DNA of 13,214 nucleotides from Soehngenia sp035406565. GTDB taxonomy: Bacteria > Bacillota > Clostridia > Tissierellales > Tissierellaceae. The position numbers and the translations under genes were made by a program. Positions 1 to 6,540 of this stretch are shown one piece after another; positions within the stretch are counted from its first letter, which is position 1, and every line of letters begins with the position of its first letter. The notes beneath the pieces are model-generated. The model saw nothing but the letters and a program-made list of their open reading frames with translations. It had not been told where the DNA came from and did not search any database. The DNA is taken from NCBI GenBank assembly GCA_035406565.1, contig DAONLG010000039.1:1-13214 (forward strand). Reading direction: 5' to 3'.

Positions 1-4
1 ACCA
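1..4 (+). tRNA. possible 3' end (ACCA) of a tRNA cut off by the window edge
   Basis: The window opens with ACCA, which is how the three plus-strand tRNAs Phe, CAU and (with G as discriminator) Trp end, and it lies 18 bases before tRNA-Phe, the spacing expected in a tRNA cluster. Four bases cannot prove it; chance is a real alternative. Confidence 0.3.
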
Positions 5-22
5 ATTACATATTTATCTTTT

Positions 23-98
23 GCCAAGATAGCTCAGTCGGTAGAGCAGTGGACTGAAAATCCACGTGTCGCTGGTTCGATTCCGGCTCTGGGCACCA
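23..98 (+). tRNA. tRNA-Phe (anticodon GAA)
   Basis: A complete 76-nt cloverleaf can be folded by hand. The D arm has GCTC/GAGC, the anticodon stem is GTGGA (49-53) with TCCAC (61-65), the anticodon GAA is at 56-58, the T arm is GCTGG/CCGGC around TTCGATT, and CCA is encoded at 96-98. The acceptor stem GCCAAGA (23-29) pairs with TCTGGGC (88-94) except for A26 opposite G91, which is position 4:69 of the tRNA. It is the first complete gene in a plus-strand cluster whose promoter must lie upstream of the window. Confidence 0.96.
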
Positions 99-111
99 TT
101 TTTATTTAGCT

Positions 112-186
112 AGGGGTGTAGTTCAGCGGCAGAACGTCGGTCTCCAAAACCGAATGTCGTGGGTTCAAATCCTGCCACCCCTGCCA
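112..186 (+). tRNA. tRNA-Trp (anticodon CCA)
   Basis: A 75-nt cloverleaf. The acceptor AGGGGTG (112-118) pairs perfectly with CACCCCT. The anticodon stem TCGGT (137-141) pairs with ACCGA (149-153) around anticodon CCA at 144-146. The T loop is TTCAAAT, the discriminator base is G, as usual for bacterial tRNA-Trp, and the CCA end is encoded at 184-186. It sits 13 bases after tRNA-Phe and is presumably processed from the same transcript. Confidence 0.97.
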
Positions 187-196
187 AATGCAATGA

Positions 197-273
197 GGGC
201 CTTTAGCTCAGTTGGTTAGAGCGTCCGGCTCATAACCGGCAGGTCCGGGGTTCGAGTCCCTGAAGGCCCACCA
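197..273 (+). tRNA. tRNA with anticodon CAT (elongator Met or lysidine-modified Ile2)
   Basis: A 77-nt cloverleaf with acceptor GGGCCTT (197-203) pairing perfectly with AAGGCCC, anticodon CAT at 231-233 and encoded CCA at 271-273. The G1-C72 pair rules out initiator tRNA, which has an unpaired first base. The loop CTCATAA and the overall sequence resemble, from memory, the Bacillus Ile2 tRNA that TilS converts to read AUA, but clostridial elongator Met tRNAs can look alike, so the amino acid is left open. The outermost anticodon-stem pair (T224 with C240) is mismatched. Confidence 0.93.
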
Positions 274-280
274 TAAAGAA

Positions 281-314
281 AAAAGAGAATTGTTAAATAC
301 AATTCTCTTTTTTT
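281..314. terminator. bidirectional intrinsic terminator between tRNA cluster and exonuclease gene
   Basis: GAGAATTG (285-292) pairs with CAATTCTC (300-307) around the 7-base loop TTAAATA, and the stem extends through AAAA/TTTT (281-284 with 308-311). T-runs flank both sides: seven T on the plus strand (308-314) and six on the minus strand. It can therefore end the tRNA cluster and the convergent minus-strand gene, whose stop codon (313-315) touches the hairpin. Confidence 0.85.
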
Positions 315-1317
315 AATCCCTGTTTGAGCTGCCACTTAAAACTTTATTTATTGCATAATAGATTATATTTTTAAGAACAATTTTCATGTTATTTATTATA
401 AATTTTTTATTAATTGATATAACTATAATATTGTTGTCATCTCCTACAAGTCTTTCGATATCACTATTTTTTGAATATACATCCTCGTCATAAAGAAAAG
501 CGATTATTTGATTATTACTATCCAATGCATTATTAATATATAAATCAACCTCAAATTTCCCATTTTTGCTCAATAGAACAGTGAAGTTTGGCAAATAGAG
601 ATTTATATCAATATGTAAATGAGGGTTATAGTCACCCTTTATAACTATTGTATTCTCATAATTATCTATATTATCCATAATAAACTCATAGAGTATTTCA
701 TCATATTCGATATATACCCTTTTCAAATCCTCTAATAAATCATATATTTGAAGTATTTGAGGTAAATAATATATATCTTGATAGTTATGTTTAAGAATTT
801 TGTCTAATAACTCATCAGATTTAGTAATAAGATATTCTTTATAAAATTCTATGCATTCTAATCCTGTGTAAGTATCGGTTCTGTCTATGCCAAGGAATTT
901 TTCTATTGTTTTGAGTTTATAATTATCCAAATTTAAGTACATTTTATTTTTTGTCAAATCTCTATAGATATCTTTCGTAACTTTAAATTCAAACATTATA
1001 TTATATTTTTGCAATCTTGCTTTTAAAAATGGAATATCAAAAGTATCTCCATTGTATGTTACTATTAGAGAATCAGGATTAAAATCATCAACAAATGCTC
1101 TTAAAATCTGAACTTCTTCGTTTTTACCTTCTGCAAAATATTGGATTAATTTATAACTACGAGTACTGTAATCATAATTTAAAACACCAATTAAGTATAC
1201 ATATGCATATTTGTTATTTAATCCAGTTGTTTCAATATCCAAAAAAGATAAGTTATTATTAATAGGTTTATGCACATTGACTTTTGGATAAGATATATTC
1301 TCTTTTATTATTTTCAT
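313..1317 (-). CDS. YprB-like RNase H-fold (DEDD-type) exonuclease domain protein
   Basis: Predicted 334-residue protein with an N-terminal YprB/RNase_H_2-type 3'-5' exonuclease domain, about residues 20-195. Visible motifs are DIETTGL (27-33, first metal-binding D and E), YNGDTFDIPF (88-97, second acidic site D94), the family block around DNYKLKTIEKFLGI (131-144) and HNYQDI (177-182, last acidic residue D181). Such proteins are presumed metal-dependent nucleases; substrate and role are unknown. Residues 200-334 match no domain I recognise and hold no evident membrane segment. The ATG at 1317 is chosen because AGGTGAG (1325-1331 on the reverse strand) lies 5-7 bases upstream; the in-frame GTG at 1323 would overlap that ribosome site. 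The gene follows the asparaginase gene by about 30 bp and is probably co-transcribed with it. Confidence 0.85.
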   Translation of the reverse strand: MKIIKENISYPKVNVHKPINNNLSFLDIETTGLNNKYAYVYLIGVLNYDYSTRSYKLIQYFAEGKNEEVQILRAFVDDFNPDSLIVTYNGDTFDIPFLKARLQKYNIMFEFKVTKDIYRDLTKNKMYLNLDNYKLKTIEKFLGIDRTDTYTGLECIEFYKEYLITKSDELLDKILKHNYQDIYYLPQILQIYDLLEDLKRVYIEYDEILYEFIMDNIDNYENTIVIKGDYNPHLHIDINLYLPNFTVLLSKNGKFEVDLYINNALDSNNQIIAFLYDEDVYSKNSDIERLVGDDNNIIVISINKKFIINNMKIVLKNIIYYAINKVLSGSSNRD

Positions 1318-1347
1318 AAGCACTCACCTGATAATCAATCAATTAAA

Positions 1348-2331
1348 TTATAAACTTAATTCAAATAAATTTTTTATTGTTTCTTTGTCCTCTGTAAAAC
1401 CAAGAATTGCACATAACTTGATCCTTGCTTTTTGGCCAGGCAAATTTCCACCAAAAATGACTCCTAAATCTCTTAAATGCTTTCCCCCACCTTCATATCC
1501 GTAAGTATAAAGTACTCTACCAGTATTACATCTAGAAACTAAACCAATAATTATGTTATTATCTAAAGCACGTTTTATTCCTGGCACTAGATTTGGAGGC
1601 ACATTACCTCTACCTAAGGCTTCTATGATAAGGCCTTTGTAATTGCTATTTATGTAATAGTCAATAATATCTGCATCCATTCCTGCACAACATTTCAATA
1701 GACCGACTTTCTTTTCAATTTTATTTGTTCTTATATGTTGTCTTTGAATGATATTTCTATAATAAAGAGCTTCATCATTATCAACTATTCCTAAAGGACC
1801 AAATTCAGGAGATTTAAATGTATCTAGTGAAAGAGTATTGGTTTTTGTTACTTCACTTGCGGCGTTTATTTCATTATTCATTACAACTAGAACACCTTTG
1901 TCTATTGAATTGGGCGAAAGAGCAGTGCATATTGCAGCTGATAAATTGCTAGAACCATCATAACCTAATTCTGAAAAATTCCTCATAGCACCAACTAATA
2001 TTACTGGTTTTTTTGTATTCAATAATAAATCAAGTAGATAGGCAGTTTCTTCTAAAGTGTCAGTTCCGTGTGTTATTATCACTGCGTCCGTATTATCGTC
2101 TTCTACTTTAGATTTAACTAATGAATATAAATCCATTAAAATATCAAGATCTATATGTGGACTTGGCAAATTTGAAAAATTGACAACATCTATTTCTGCC
2201 ATATCTTCTATATTTTTTACAGTTCCTATAATTTCATCAGCATTTAAAGCGGGAATTGCTGCATGAATGCTTGGATCTACTTTCATTGCAATGGTTCCAC
2301 CAGTAAAAATAATTGCTATCCTTTTTTTCAT
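1348..2331 (-). CDS. ansA: L-asparaginase, type I (cytoplasmic)
   Basis: Hydrolyses L-asparagine to aspartate and ammonia. The 327-residue length and motifs fit the bacterial type I/II asparaginase family: TGGTIA (10-15) with nucleophilic T13, HGTDT (88-92) with the second catalytic Thr-Asp pair (T90/D91), and K163 in TKTNT as the proton-relay lysine. GRGNVP (241-246) and the C-terminal domain are typical of this family. There is no signal peptide, so it is expected in the cytoplasm, which favours the AnsA-type call. The ATG at 2331 has a strong site, GGAGGT, about six bases upstream. It is the first gene of the minus-strand pair. GatD of archaea shares the fold but carries an extra N-terminal domain that is absent here. 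Confidence 0.93.
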   Translation of the reverse strand: MKKRIAIIFTGGTIAMKVDPSIHAAIPALNADEIIGTVKNIEDMAEIDVVNFSNLPSPHIDLDILMDLYSLVKSKVEDDNTDAVIITHGTDTLEETAYLLDLLLNTKKPVILVGAMRNFSELGYDGSSNLSAAICTALSPNSIDKGVLVVMNNEINAASEVTKTNTLSLDTFKSPEFGPLGIVDNDEALYYRNIIQRQHIRTNKIEKKVGLLKCCAGMDADIIDYYINSNYKGLIIEALGRGNVPPNLVPGIKRALDNNIIIGLVSRCNTGRVLYTYGYEGGGKHLRDLGVIFGGNLPGQKARIKLCAILGFTEDKETIKNLFELSL

Positions 2332-2359
2332 TTAATTACCTCCATTTAGTAATAATGAA

Positions 2360-2388
2360 ATCGTATCACAGTATTTTCTTAAAAACAA
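2360..2388 (-). promoter_or_regulatory. candidate promoter for the asparaginase-exonuclease pair
   Basis: On the minus strand TTGTTT (2388-2383) is separated by 17 bases from TACGAT (2365-2360). TGA directly precedes the -10, giving an extended -10 (TGATACGAT). The predicted start point lies about 20 bases upstream of the asparaginase ATG. This is a match by eye only. Confidence 0.5.
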
Positions 2389-2416
2389 TATCTTATCAAT
2401 CAAATGTACAAAATGG

Positions 2417-2445
2417 TTTATAAGTATTCACCACTAAGGTATAAT
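2417..2445 (+). promoter_or_regulatory. candidate promoter for nifS-thiI
   Basis: TTTATA (2417-2422), 17 bases, then a perfect TATAAT (2440-2445). The -35 is weak. The 5' leader would be about 25 bases, with ribosome site AGAGGTG at 2466-2472 ahead of the ATG at 2478. No attenuator or riboswitch fits in so short a leader. Confidence 0.6.
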
Positions 2446-2477
2446 ATAGCTATGATTTAATTATAAGAGGTGCAAAT

Positions 2478-3632
2478 ATGATATATTTAGATAATTGCTC
2501 AACAACAAGACCAAGAAAAGAAGTAATTGAAACAGTTAATAATTGCATGCTATATGACTTTGGGAATCCTTCTTCATTGCATAAGCTTGGATTAAATGCT
2601 GAAAAAATCTTAAACAATGCTAGAGAAAACATTGCAAGTTTTCTTTGCTGCAGGGATAATGAAATCTATTTTACATCTGGTGGTACTGAGAGTAACAATA
2701 TTGTTCTACAAGGAGCGATAAAGGCAAAAAAAAGAAATGGCAAACATATAATAACCACTAAATTAGAGCATCCATCAGTACTAAATGTCATAAAGACATA
2801 TGAAAAAGAAGGCTACGAAGTAACCTATTTATCAAATGATGAATATGGAAGAATTAACATATCAGAGCTAGAAGAGAGTATTAGAGAAGACACAATACTT
2901 ATTTCGATAATTCATATTAATAATGAAATAGGTACTGTACAAGACATTAAAAGAATAAGTAAAATTATTAAAACTAAAAATCCTAATATTCACTTTCATG
3001 TAGATGGAGTCCAATCATTCGGAAAGTTAAACATATCTGTAAAAGATTTAGGCATGGATAGCTTTTCTTTTAGCGCACATAAAATTCATGGGCCAAAAGG
3101 CATTGGGGGACTTTACTTAAGAGAAAAATCAAGAATAGAACCTATTATCTTTGGTGGAAATCAAGAAAAATCACTTAGATCAGGGACTGAAAATATTCCT
3201 GCAATTGCTGGATTTAGTAAAGCAGTAGACATAACAAGGACTAACTTATCAAAAGAACAAGCAGAAGTTGAATCTATAAAAACAAAATTTGCAGACTACT
3301 TTTTAAAAAATATAAGCGATGTAAAGATTAATTCTCCACTTGATGAAACTGGTTCAAGTTATATACTTAGTGTTTCTTTTAAAGATGTCAGAGGAGAAGT
3401 CTTACTCCATATGTTAGAAGATGAAGATATATATATATCTACCGGGTCAGCTTGCTCTTCTAAATCAAATAAGAAGAGTCACGTTTTAAAAGCCATAGGG
3501 CTAAATGATAATTTCATAGAAGGGACAATAAGATTATGCTTTTCTTATGAAAATATATATGATGATATAGACTTTGCATTAGAAAAAATAAATAAGTTTG
3601 TAAAAGACATACGAAAAATAACAAGGAGATGA
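2478..3632 (+). CDS. cysteine desulfurase (NifS/IscS family), partner of ThiI
   Basis: PLP enzyme that takes sulfur from L-cysteine and holds it as a persulfide for transfer. The 384-residue protein shows the family markers in order: LDNCSTT at the N-terminus, LEHPSV with H98 (stacks on PLP), HVDGVQ with D176 and Q179 (PLP contacts), SAHKIHGPKG with Schiff-base lysine K202, RSGTEN (234-239) and STGSACSS with catalytic C326. It is separated by only 4 bp from thiI, the arrangement of the Bacillus NifZ-ThiI pair, so its main job is probably sulfur delivery to ThiI rather than general Fe-S assembly; no iscU/sufU gene lies nearby. The name nifZ is used for this role in B. subtilis, but paralogues are hard to tell apart by sequence, so no symbol is given. 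Confidence 0.93.
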   Translation: MIYLDNCSTTRPRKEVIETVNNCMLYDFGNPSSLHKLGLNAEKILNNARENIASFLCCRDNEIYFTSGGTESNNIVLQGAIKAKKRNGKHIITTKLEHPSVLNVIKTYEKEGYEVTYLSNDEYGRINISELEESIREDTILISIIHINNEIGTVQDIKRISKIIKTKNPNIHFHVDGVQSFGKLNISVKDLGMDSFSFSAHKIHGPKGIGGLYLREKSRIEPIIFGGNQEKSLRSGTENIPAIAGFSKAVDITRTNLSKEQAEVESIKTKFADYFLKNISDVKINSPLDETGSSYILSVSFKDVRGEVLLHMLEDEDIYISTGSACSSKSNKKSHVLKAIGLNDNFIEGTIRLCFSYENIYDDIDFALEKINKFVKDIRKITRR

Positions 3633-3636
3633 GAAA

Positions 3637-4803
3637 TTGGATAAAGTAATAAGCGTTAGTTTAGGAGAAATTGTTTTAAAAGGTTTGAATAGGAAGTACT
3701 TTGAGAACAAATTAATAGACAATATTAAAAGAGCTCTAAAAGGATTAGGCGATTATTCAATATATAAAGAACAAGGTAAAATATATATAGAGGGACTCGA
3801 AAGTGTAGAACAAACAGTAATTAATAGATTAACAAAGATATTTGGAATAATCTATGTCAGCCCTTGTATTAGAACTTCTACTGATCTAGAAGATATAAAA
3901 AAAGCAAGTATAAAGTTGTTAAATGAAAAGATCAATGAAGAAGAAATAGTTACTTTTAAAGTTAACACAACAAGGTCTGATAAGAGATATCCATTGATAT
4001 CACCTGAAGTGTCTAGAATTGTGGGAGCAGCTATTTTAGATGAAATTGATAATGTAAAAGTAGATGTTGTTTCGCCCAAGATAAACGTATATATTGACAT
4101 AAAGGAGAATGCTTATATTTATATCGACAAGTTTAAGTCTAGGGGAGGGCTTCCCATTGGCACTAATGGGAAAGGGTTATTACTTTTATCTGGTGGAATT
4201 GATAGTCCTGTAGCTGGATACATGATGGCAAAACGCGGAGTTGAGATTGATTGTCTACATTTTCATTCATATCCTTTTACTTCTCAAAGAGCAGAGGAAA
4301 AAGTTCTAAAATTAGCAGAAGAACTATCTATATATACCGGACCCCTTAAAGTATACAGTATAAACTTATTAAATATTCAAAAGGCAATAAACGAGAATTG
4401 CCCTGAAGACCAAATGACTATTCTTTCTAGACGATTTATGATGAGAATAGGTGAAAGAATAGCACAAGAAAACATGTATGACTGTTTGATAACAGGTGAG
4501 AACTTAGGACAAGTAGCAAGCCAGACTATCGATAGTATAAATGTAATAGAAAAAGCAGTAAATATGACTATTTTTAGGCCTCTAATAGGATTTGATAAAA
4601 CGGATATTGTAAAAATGGCAATAGATATAGAAACTTATGAAACTTCAATTTTACCATTTGAGGATTGCTGTACAGTATTCTTACCTAAACATCCATTGAC
4701 AAGACCTAAGCTAAAAGAAATTTTAGAAGCTGAAGAAAGTTTAGATATTGAGAAGCTCATTGATGAAGCAATAAAAAATAAAATAATACATCATATAAAA
4801 TAG
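3637..4803 (+). CDS. thiI: tRNA 4-thiouridine synthase ThiI (no rhodanese domain)
   Basis: Activates U8 of tRNA with ATP and replaces its oxygen with sulfur; in many bacteria it also feeds sulfur to thiamine thiazole synthesis. The 388-residue protein has an N-terminal ferredoxin-like region, a THUMP RNA-binding domain (about 60-165) and a PP-loop ATP pyrophosphatase domain with SGGIDSP (185-191). The conserved region around FEDCC (341-345) carries Cys344 and Cys345. The protein ends where the rhodanese domain of the longer E. coli form would begin, as is usual in Bacillota; the sulfur must then come directly from the adjacent cysteine desulfurase. The start is TTG at 3637, supported by AAGGAG (3623-3628) eight bases upstream and by good family alignment from MDKVISVSLGE. 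Confidence 0.95.
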   Translation: MDKVISVSLGEIVLKGLNRKYFENKLIDNIKRALKGLGDYSIYKEQGKIYIEGLESVEQTVINRLTKIFGIIYVSPCIRTSTDLEDIKKASIKLLNEKINEEEIVTFKVNTTRSDKRYPLISPEVSRIVGAAILDEIDNVKVDVVSPKINVYIDIKENAYIYIDKFKSRGGLPIGTNGKGLLLLSGGIDSPVAGYMMAKRGVEIDCLHFHSYPFTSQRAEEKVLKLAEELSIYTGPLKVYSINLLNIQKAINENCPEDQMTILSRRFMMRIGERIAQENMYDCLITGENLGQVASQTIDSINVIEKAVNMTIFRPLIGFDKTDIVKMAIDIETYETSILPFEDCCTVFLPKHPLTRPKLKEILEAEESLDIEKLIDEAIKNKIIHHIK

Positions 4804-4830
4804 AACACCTACGTGTTCTATTTTATTTTT
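4801..4830 (+). terminator. intrinsic terminator after thiI
   Basis: TAGAACAC (4801-4808) pairs with GTGTTCTA (4813-4820) around CTAC, followed by TTTTATTTTT. The thiI stop codon TAG is the first three bases of the stem. AAAA before the stem can pair with TTTT after it. Confidence 0.85.
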
Positions 4831-4852
4831 AGCAAAAAATACATATTATATA

Positions 4853-4881
4853 TTGACATGATTGATTTTGTAACTTATACT
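4853..4881 (+). promoter_or_regulatory. strong sigma-A-type promoter of the pot operon
   Basis: TTGACA (4853-4858), exactly 17 bases, then TATACT (4876-4881): a perfect -35 and a -10 with five of six consensus bases. Transcription should start near 4888, giving a leader of about 57 bases before the regulator gene. This is the best promoter in the window. Confidence 0.85.
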
Positions 4882-4893
4882 GAACTAGTACGT

Positions 4894-4926
4894 GTTTAGT
4901 AAATATAAACTTTTTGTTTAATAACA
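4894..4926. promoter_or_regulatory. candidate operator: alternating GTTTA/TAAAC repeats
   Basis: GTTTA (4894-4898), TAAAC (4906-4910) and GTTTA (4916-4920) form two overlapping inverted repeats with 7- and 5-base centres. TGTT (4915-4918) and AACA (4923-4926) form a further one around TAAT. The array lies just downstream of the expected transcription start, where a bound repressor could block initiation. Binding by the adjacent XRE-cupin protein is an inference; in such AT-rich DNA some of this symmetry may be chance. Confidence 0.4.
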
Positions 4927-4944
4927 TACAATATGGAGGGGCTC

Positions 4945-5484
4945 ATGAACATTGGAGAAAAAATAAAAGAGCTTAGAGTGAGGAATAACCTGACACAAGA
5001 AGAACTTGCTGACAGATGCGAACTTACCAAGGGTTTTATTTCACAATTAGAAAGGGATTTGACTTCGCCTTCAATATCTACATTAATAGATATATTAGAG
5101 TGCCTTGGAACTAATTTAAAGGATTTTTTTAGTGATGAAGTAGAAGAGAAGATTGTTTTTCATAAAGAAGATGTTTTCGAAACTGAAAATGAAGAACTAC
5201 GATATGTACTAAGTTGGATAGTTCCAAATTCACAAAAAAATTTAATGGAGCCAATTAAAGTTGATTTACTTCCAGGTGGAAAAACCAAGGAGGATTATCC
5301 CCATGAAGGAGAAGAATTTGGATATGTTTTAAAGGGAAATATAATTTTATACATTGGTAACGAAAAATACAAAGTAAAAAAAGGCGAAAGCTTTTATTAT
5401 AAAGCGAATAGATATCATTATATTTCTAATGAATACAATAATAGTGCTTCGTTCTTGTGGATAAGTACTCCACCTAATTTTTAG
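4945..5484 (+). CDS. XRE-family transcriptional regulator with cupin domain, likely regulator of potABCD
   Basis: A 179-residue regulator. Residues 2-62 are an HTH_3 (Cro/CI-type) DNA-binding domain, with recognition helix around TKGFISQLERD (28-38). Residues about 105-175 are a small cupin barrel, with PHEGEEFGYVLKG (119-131) as first motif and H158 in the second. This domain pair is common in bacterial regulators and includes the E. coli putrescine regulator PuuR. As first gene of the pot operon, it probably senses a polyamine or related ligand and controls its own promoter; ligand and sign of control are not shown by sequence. The ATG at 4945 is chosen over the one at 4933 because GGAGG (4935-4939) lies five bases before it and overlaps the upstream ATG. 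Confidence 0.88.
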   Translation: MNIGEKIKELRVRNNLTQEELADRCELTKGFISQLERDLTSPSISTLIDILECLGTNLKDFFSDEVEEKIVFHKEDVFETENEELRYVLSWIVPNSQKNLMEPIKVDLLPGGKTKEDYPHEGEEFGYVLKGNIILYIGNEKYKVKKGESFYYKANRYHYISNEYNNSASFLWISTPPNF

Positions 5485-5496
5485 TGAGGTGAAAAA

Positions 5497-6540
5497 ATGT
5501 CAAAAATTCATACAATTGATTTAATTAATTTGTCAAAAAGATTTGGAGAAGATTTAGTATTAGATAATATGAATTTATATATAAGACAAAATGAATTTTT
5601 AACTCTGCTTGGACCTAGTGGATGTGGGAAAACAACCACTTTGAGGATAATTGGGGGGTTTGAAATTCCAACAGAAGGGAAAGTAATTTTCGAAGGTAAT
5701 GACATAACAGGACTTCCGCCATATCTAAGACAAATAAATACTGTTTTTCAAAGATATGCCTTGTTTCCACATCTGAATGTATTTGAAAATATTGCATTTG
5801 GTTTGAAAATAAAGAAAAAAAGTAATGAAGAAATAAAGAAAAAAGTAACTCAGATGTTGGAACTTGTTAACCTGTCAGGTTTTGAAAAACGAAATGTTGA
5901 GTCTTTAAGTGGAGGGCAGCAGCAGAGAATTGCTATTGCAAGAGCTTTGGTTAATGAACCAAAAGTGTTGCTTTTAGATGAACCTTTAGGAGCATTGGAT
6001 TTAAAACTCAGGAAAGAAATGCAAGTAGAATTAAAGAAGATGCAACAAAGTGTAGGCATAACTTTTGTCTATGTCACTCATGACCAAGAAGAAGCCTTAA
6101 CAATGTCAGATACTGTTGTTGTAATGGACAAGGGCAAAATACAACAAATAGGCACACCGATAGATATCTACAATGAACCTCAAAACCGATTTGTAGCTCA
6201 ATTTATAGGTGAAAGTAATATTTTGGATGGGGTAATGGAAAAAGATTTTAAAGTTTGGTTTTTAGGTAAAGACTTTATATGTGTTGATAAAGGGTTTGAA
6301 AAAGATGAAGAAGTTGATGTAGTGATAAGGCCTGAAGATGTAGAAGTAGTTGAAACTGATAAAGCACAATTAATGGGAATTGTTAAAAATGTTTTATTTA
6401 AAGGAGTACACTACGAGATGGAAGTACAAACAGAGGATTATATGTGGAAAATACACTCAACAGTAATGAAAGATGTTGGCAGTTATGTCGGTTTAAGAAT
6501 AGTTCCAGATAACATCCATGTAATGAGAAAGGAGAAATAA
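5497..6540 (+). CDS. potA: spermidine/putrescine ABC transporter ATP-binding protein PotA
   Basis: The cytoplasmic ATPase subunit that powers polyamine import. The 347-residue protein has Walker A GPSGCGKTT (39-47), Q-loop Q85 in VFQRYALFPH, ABC signature LSGGQQQR (137-144), Walker B VLLLDEP with D161 and catalytic E162, the D-loop GALD, and H-loop H195 in VTHDQEEA. The C-terminal region from about 230 is the TOBE-type regulatory domain found in PotA/MalK-like ATPases. Specificity for polyamines comes mainly from context with potB, potC and potD. Ribosome site GAGGTG (5486-5491) lies five bases before the ATG; the gap from the regulator gene is 12 bp and the stop codon abuts the potB start. 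Confidence 0.95.
   Translation: MSKIHTIDLINLSKRFGEDLVLDNMNLYIRQNEFLTLLGPSGCGKTTTLRIIGGFEIPTEGKVIFEGNDITGLPPYLRQINTVFQRYALFPHLNVFENIAFGLKIKKKSNEEIKKKVTQMLELVNLSGFEKRNVESLSGGQQQRIAIARALVNEPKVLLLDEPLGALDLKLRKEMQVELKKMQQSVGITFVYVTHDQEEALTMSDTVVVMDKGKIQQIGTPIDIYNEPQNRFVAQFIGESNILDGVMEKDFKVWFLGKDFICVDKGFEKDEEVDVVIRPEDVEVVETDKAQLMGIVKNVLFKGVHYEMEVQTEDYMWKIHSTVMKDVGSYVGLRIVPDNIHVMRKEK

Noticed and set aside
1348..2331. Asparaginase as GatD subunit of a tRNA amidotransferase
   Set aside because: No N-terminal GatD-specific domain, no gatE nearby, and the length fits a plain asparaginase.
3429..3440. TATATATATATC microsatellite-like run inside the desulfurase gene
   Set aside because: Short and in frame; it encodes Ile-Tyr-Ile in a normal part of the protein and shows no sign of phase variation.
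3852..4100. An 82-codon minus-strand frame inside thiI
   Set aside because: Antisense to the conserved THUMP region, with Ser/Leu/Ile-rich composition expected of reverse-read AT-rich coding DNA.
4831..4944. Riboswitch or attenuator in the pot leader
   Set aside because: The leader is only about 57 bases, with no stable stem plus T-run after the start point; the visible symmetry fits protein operators better.
4933..4947. Earlier ATG at 4933 as start of the XRE-cupin regulator
   Set aside because: The upstream ATG overlaps the GGAGG ribosome site that is properly spaced for the ATG at 4945, and the family alignment begins at the later Met.
4945..5484. XRE-cupin gene as antitoxin of a toxin-antitoxin system
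   Set aside because: The cupin domain and the location at the head of potABCD point to a metabolic regulator; no small toxin-like gene is adjacent.
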